Origin: Magnolia sinica
Lineage: Eukaryota > Streptophyta > Magnoliopsida > Magnoliales > Magnoliaceae
DNA length: 64,000 nt
Assembly: GCF_029962835.1 (NCBI RefSeq)
Contig: NC_080582.1
Span: 14,888,032 to 14,952,031 of the forward strand
Reading direction: 5' to 3'
Shown here: positions 59,701 to 64,000 of the stretch, piece by piece
Layout: every line of letters starts with the position of its first letter
Numbering within the stretch: position 1 is the first letter of the stretch
The notes under the pieces: model-generated
The model's input: only the letters and a program-made list of their open reading frames with translations
Databases searched by the model: none
Told to the model about the DNA's origin: nothing
Position numbers and translations under genes: made by a program

Positions 59701-62700
59701 ACCGTGGATGGACCATGCCCCCAAAAAATCTCCTGGATAGGATAATCCTAGAGGTTTATTTTGTAGCCTACAAATACAAGGTTGAAAACATAAAAAATAG
59801 AAATACAGAAACACTCCACATTGAACTGAAAATAGACCCAAGATTGGTGGCTGGGATCTTTCAATATGGGGGAGTTTTGGGGCATGGTCAATCCAGGGTG
59901 GACATGACAGACCATTGGTATCGAATACTGATCTATGAATCCCACTTGAAGAACCAAAAACCCGAAAATACAATGCAAAGCCTTGGGGTCAAGGATCCAA
60001 TAATTCCTCTAAGAACACTAGCTTTCAACTGAATTTTCAAAGAAAAAGTAGCACTGTGCAACTACATCAAAATAACATTGTGACCACTTGTTCAAGTAAC
60101 AATCATAAGTCCATTTTCATGTACATTTACTCATTCATGCACCAGCAAGTAATCTTACATCATTTGAAAATACCAATGCAAGAAGTTTGCTCGACGTACT
60201 GCAATATGATACATCGGGGCATTAGCCTTTGAATCCGGGTCATCTTCCAACAATCCAAACCGTTTATATGACACGTCCCATTTTGTATGGTGGAAAGACA
60301 ACAAATGAATGCTCTCAATTGAATTATTTGAACACTTTGATAAATCGGCTCTTTTGCTTTGCATATGAACGGTCACCTATGATCTTTTGTATAATCAACA
60401 GGTTGAAATGTTCAATCTAAGAATATTTTTAAATTTTTTTTTTTTAAATTTAAATTTTTTTTTTTTGCGCATCCCTCATCTAAGGAGAGCCATATCAAAT
60501 AAACGGTTTATGTCAATAAAAAATACCCAAATCTAACGGTTAAGAGTCCCAACGTATCTTATTGTAATACATTGGTATGTATTCAAGCAAACCTCTTAAT
60601 GCACTTCTTGTTTTTGTTCGAAACACCTTGTCATTTTATTTTCAAAATTTTGAAATGCACAAGGAGTAAATAACTGTAGGAGGTGCCCACAAAGAGATGT
60701 TTACCGTGTCCTTTTTATCTATAACATGAGCAATATGTGTTTTCCAAAATAAAGCACCACCACACAAAAAGCAAACGCAAGCTTGATGATGCTTTTGCAT
60801 GCAAGATTAGAGAAATTTGAACTGTGAAGGATATTGGCATAAACAGGAACTCCCAGTACACATGTCAATGTGCCACATTGGTGCAAGATCCAGGTCATTC
60901 AACATGTCAGGCCCACTGTTAGCATGCACGGGCCCACAACTAATCAAGTGGGCTACACATGAGAAAAATGAATGGTTGGGAAAAAAATGGCCAAGAGTCT
61001 ATATTCAACTTATACATGAGCCATGCATGATTAGATCCAGCCTAATTTTCGTGTCAGTGGACCCCACCTGATGTTTGCAACTCATGTTCAATTTTTAACA
61101 TATGCGCGCCAAATTGCCAAAATGTGCCATGGGGATCCTCTTCATTTCTATATCCTAGCAAGCCCGTACAACTATCAACATATATCATGAACAAAACAGG
61201 TATAGCATCAGATGAGGAACAGATAACAAAGCATACCTTACTCTTAGATAGTGTGTCTGGAGGTGACATCACCTCCGGCTGTACGTAATTCTTTCCACGG
61301 TAGAATATTATAACATTGTTGGCTTTGATATCAATCGCAATGCCTTTACTCAGCCGCGCTAGCTCCTCAGCATATTCATGTACCTGTCCAGGTCTGCAGG
61401 GCTTGCAAACAACCTTCACAGTTTCATGCCTCTTCCAGTGAAGATGCATGTTAAGAACTACACCCCCAAATACTCCGCGTCTCCCAACTGGTACATAGTT
61501 CTTCTTTTTCTCACCTGTACGCTTGAGGAAAAACAGCTCCTCCTCGGTCAGTATTTCTGGATCATATATTTCTTCTGGAGCTTTGGGGACCTCAAATTTC
61601 CTTAGTTTCTCAATCAACCATTCTTCTTTTCTTTTAGCCTGAGATAGGAACATAAAATGTGACAGAAATTTTAACAAAAACTCCGCTCTCTTAGTTAAAA
61701 GCAAACATCTCAAAATATTAATATAAAAAAAATGGAGAGAAGAAAGCTGATCGTTTATTATTTTTTCCTGCTTTTCTATTTGAGATGGTGCATGGCCACT
61801 GAGAAAGCAATTGGATCCTGAACTAAAAGTCAATCACAAGGTTCAAATGCACCTCTGAATCTGAATCCTCAAATAACAGCACAAAAAGCAGATGGTGCAT
61901 TGAATTATTCATAGGGTTGGCACTGGGTCGGGTCAACCAATGGGGCAATTGGCCCGACCCAGTCCTAAGCGGCTTCAGGCCAGGACAGGCCACGTTTTAG
62001 GTCCAGCTCAGGCCAAAAAATAATCCCAGTTAGATAAAGGAATTGGGCTTAAGTTTACCCCAACCCATTATGCCCATGTAGGGCATCAATGGGCCCAGCC
62101 AAATGACATAATCAGACCCAACCCATAACCCAGAACAAAAATGCCCATGCTATAGTTTTGATCACTTCTACATCAAGAGAGAACCTATCAACCAATGCAT
62201 ACCATCAAGGCAAGATTTGGAGCATCATTGTAGGGGCCAATGAAAGTGCAAGAACCACACCACTTTCCACACCACTTTAGGCATAAGGAAGCAGTAATAA
62301 ATTGCAGCTACGGGCACTTAGCATCCAGGTCAGGTCGGGATGGTTGGTTGAGCCTAACCCAATTACAATTAACTGGGTCAGGTCAGGTCGGGCTGGAGAA
62401 ATTTTAATTGGGTCAGGTCAGATCATGGGGCAATGGGTCATGGGTCAGGTTAAGGTCAGATTTCTTGGTCTGTGGAGGTCAGGCTTGGGCTAACCCCAAC
62501 CGAACCGAACCTGACCCATTGCCAGGCCTAGTTATTGATTTACAAACACCCTGTAAGACAATGAGAAGGTGCCTGTATTCAGATCAAGATGGGATTTGGC
62601 CAATTCGACTCAGTCAACTCATATTTAAAACACAACTCATATTTAAAACACATTGGCCCAGACAATCATCGACTTCATCAATTTTTTTTAATAAAATCAG

Positions 62701-63701
62701 AAAGCTTTCATTAACTCAGCCAAAGACAAACTAGGCAATTATGGGCCTGTTTGGTTTTCCAGTGTCCTGTGAAATGCAAAGTAAATAAGCCGTCATTATC
62801 ATTTTCAGGCGTTTGTTTAAATAGGAATTATGGCTCGTAAATCGAGGTCAAATACACTCCTAAAGGAAATAGGTAAAGTGTAATCATTACATTTTTCACA
62901 TTATAAAACTACCATTTTTACGGTGATTTTTAGGTGAAACAAACAATATAGCAAAATCATCATTGAAGTCAAATGCGAGTGATGTCACCATACAATTACA
63001 AGAGTAAATAATCATAACCTATAAACAGCCATTTACCGTTGTAATTGGAAAACCAAAGAGGTCCATATGCACAAAATGGAACAAAATCCAGAAAGAAGAC
63101 CATATGCACAAAATGGCAAGGCAAACAAACTAGAATAGGATGACCATAATGACCATTTTGTAGTTCTAACTTCTAAGCGGCCTCTTCATAGAAAGAAAGT
63201 CGAATTCCATTGAAAGTGAACAAGATGAGAACTTAAAAGTGCAATAAGGAATCCAACCTTTTCAAGCTTGTACCTAATCCTAACTTCTGGATTCGGTGAT
63301 GTCATCTTCTTCTTTGCCTTTAGACGATAAAACCTGAGTTCATTTACTTTCGCTTTTTTGGACATCTTCTTCCGCTTTTGTGTATTTTTCCCTTTTGTTC
63401 GACCCTCACGTTCAACAGCTGGTTTATCAAGACAAAATCTGACAACATCATTGTCTGCCTTCAGCGTCACTAATGCATTGCTCGTAAAACTACAGTGTTG
63501 CCACTTCAGCAGAACACTACGGTACTTGTATATATATGATCTTGATATTGAAAAACAGGAAGATGGAGGATATACACAGGAGGGGAATGCCTTGTAGTGT
63601 TTCACATATGGGCATAAATACGTTGAAAAATGCGAGAAGAATGTGGTTCTTGGTACAGACGAGAGGCTTGGCACAGTTCCATCTACACTATTGAGCTGCA
63701 T
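56632..63701 (-). CDS. CRM-domain (CRS1/YhbY) RNA-binding protein, At3g25440-like, 3 coding exons
   Basis: Exons 63701-63258, 61638-61237 and 56784-56632 join at phase 0 to 332 residues. The N-terminus is Ser/Thr-rich with few acidic residues, like an organelle transit peptide. It is followed by a Lys/Arg-rich stretch (about residues 105-148). Exon 2 carries one CRM domain (about residues 178-272): LTEEELFFLKRTGEKK, the GRRGVFGG loop matching the family GxxG, and a C-terminal YRGKNYVQPEV. Exon 3 is a charged helix (YKFEQSLEHTSEFIEKLEKE). CRM proteins bind RNA and act in organelle intron splicing or ribosome-related roles; the target here is unknown. The start is the first in-frame ATG, with an in-frame TGA six bases upstream of an earlier TTG. 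Introns are 1619 and 4452 nt. Confidence 0.88.
57110..58087. mobile_element. hAT-like MITE with perfect 8-bp duplication in CRM intron 2
   Basis: CAATGTTTTAAATATCG at the left and CGATACCAATATTTCG to ACACTG at the right are inverted. AGGCCAAC flanks exactly (57102-57109, 58088-58095). Inside, a segment with GACTA(C/A)TTTCGAAGTATT is present twice. Confidence 0.86.
58096..61236. other. CRM intron 2, remaining part
   Basis: It holds inverted repeat pieces (TCAACTCATCAGGTGTC at 58680 against its complement near 58770) and a dispersed repeat at 59655-59760. No gene is supported. Confidence 0.45.
61237..61638 (-). CDS. CRM protein coding exon 2 (CRM domain)
   Basis: The exon is 402 nt, phase 0 at both ends, from AKRKEEWLIEKLRKFEVP to MSPPDTLSKSK. 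Acceptor TATCTCAG|GCT and donor AGTAAG|GTATGC. It holds the whole CRM domain with the glycine-rich GRRGVFGG loop and the basic LHWKRHE patch. Confidence 0.9.
61912..62530. mobile_element. hAT-like MITE in CRM intron 1
   Basis: Ends TAGGGTTGGCACTGGG and TTGCCAGGCCTA are inverted. Flanks ATTATTCA and GTTATTGA agree at six of eight positions. The body is GGTCAGGTC-rich. Confidence 0.62.
62743..63064. mobile_element. MITE with GGGCCTGTTTGG ends in CRM intron 1
   Basis: GGGCCTGTTTGGTTTTCCA and TGGAAAACCAAAGAGGTCC are inverted over 19 bp with two changes. The target duplication is unclear. Confidence 0.7.
63258..63701 (-). CDS. CRM protein coding exon 1 (transit peptide and basic linker)
   Basis: The exon starts MQLNSVDGTVPSLSSVPRTT and encodes 148 residues ending RIRYKLEK. 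Donor CTTGAAAAG|GTTGGA. A possible acceptor CGCAG|GGACTC lies 10 nt upstream of the ATG (exon side 63711), so a 5'UTR intron may exist and the promoter may be outside the window. Confidence 0.83.
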
Positions 63702-63711
63702 CAATGAGTCC

Positions 63712-64000
63712 CTGCGAAATGGAGTCAATTGTCATTTGCCAAACCACCGAGGAAGAAGCACGTAAAGATAAAATTGAACCACACGATCTCAAAAATGTAA
63801 GAGCAGTTTCACTTCCTCATAAGAAACTAATTGTGGAAGCTATCAGTTGCAACGAAACCAGAGATATTACTCTGAAAGCTCCAGAAGAAATATATGATCT
63901 GGATATGCTGATCGAATTAAGATCTCCTCTATTTTCAAAAGACGACAATAAAAATGGGATTTTTACAGATCACTACCCAATTATTATGGAATTTACATTC
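63712..64000. other. Upstream of the CRM gene start
   Basis: This may be 5'UTR intron or promoter. I see no TATA box I would defend and no other coding exon. Confidence 0.35.

Noticed and set aside
59655-60032. 125-residue open frame as a gene
   Set aside because: It starts in a dispersed repeat, has no recognisable domain, and lies inside CRM intron 2.
63186-63728. CRM protein starting at 63728
   Set aside because: That codon is TTG, just after an in-frame stop; the first ATG in frame is at 63701.

Overview
The window is nuclear DNA from a flowering plant. Both protein genes have spliced plant-type structures. The rest is dominated by plant transposable elements: Ty1/copia and gypsy-type LTR sequences, a LINE, tRNA-derived SINEs, and hAT-, Mutator- and Harbinger-like MITEs. 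The very long TE-packed introns and the recurrent foldback repeats around 'CACGCCGTCCATCC' would fit a magnoliid-like genome, but that placement is inference.

Gene 1 (minus strand, about 3029-25900) encodes a WPP domain-interacting tail-anchored protein (WIT1/WIT2 family). Four coding exons (20688-20160, 18629-17548, 13988-13794, 3244-3029) join in frame to 673 codons. They end in a C-terminal membrane anchor. A 5'UTR exon near 25842 is probable. Intron 3 alone is 10.5 kb and holds a solo LTR, three SINEs and several MITEs; intron 2 and the 5'UTR intron hold a decayed gypsy piece, MITEs and a truncated LINE.

Gene 2 (minus strand, 63701-56632) encodes a single-CRM-domain, organelle-type RNA-binding protein of the At3g25440 kind. 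Three coding exons join in frame to 332 codons, with introns of 1.6 and 4.5 kb that also carry MITEs.

The 30 kb between the genes (about 26-56.5 kb) has no supportable host gene. It contains: a foldback element split by a SINE that is itself split by a hAT MITE (27131-28000); a Mutator-like foldback MITE with a perfect 9-bp duplication (28552-28878); a complete but defective copia element on the minus strand (30930-37317, 5-bp duplication AATTT); two same-family LTR-like elements of about 3.5 and 3.2 kb in opposite orientation, 91 bp apart, each with its own 5-bp duplication (40024-43522, 43614-46781); and a hAT MITE with a foldback element inside it (48094-49638).

The two genes have unrelated known roles: nuclear-envelope anchoring (WIT) and organelle RNA processing (CRM). 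I found no bacterial-type operon, CRISPR array or novel enzymatic system. The notable material is the transposon nesting with clear target-site duplications and the splice and 5'-leader features of the WIT gene.
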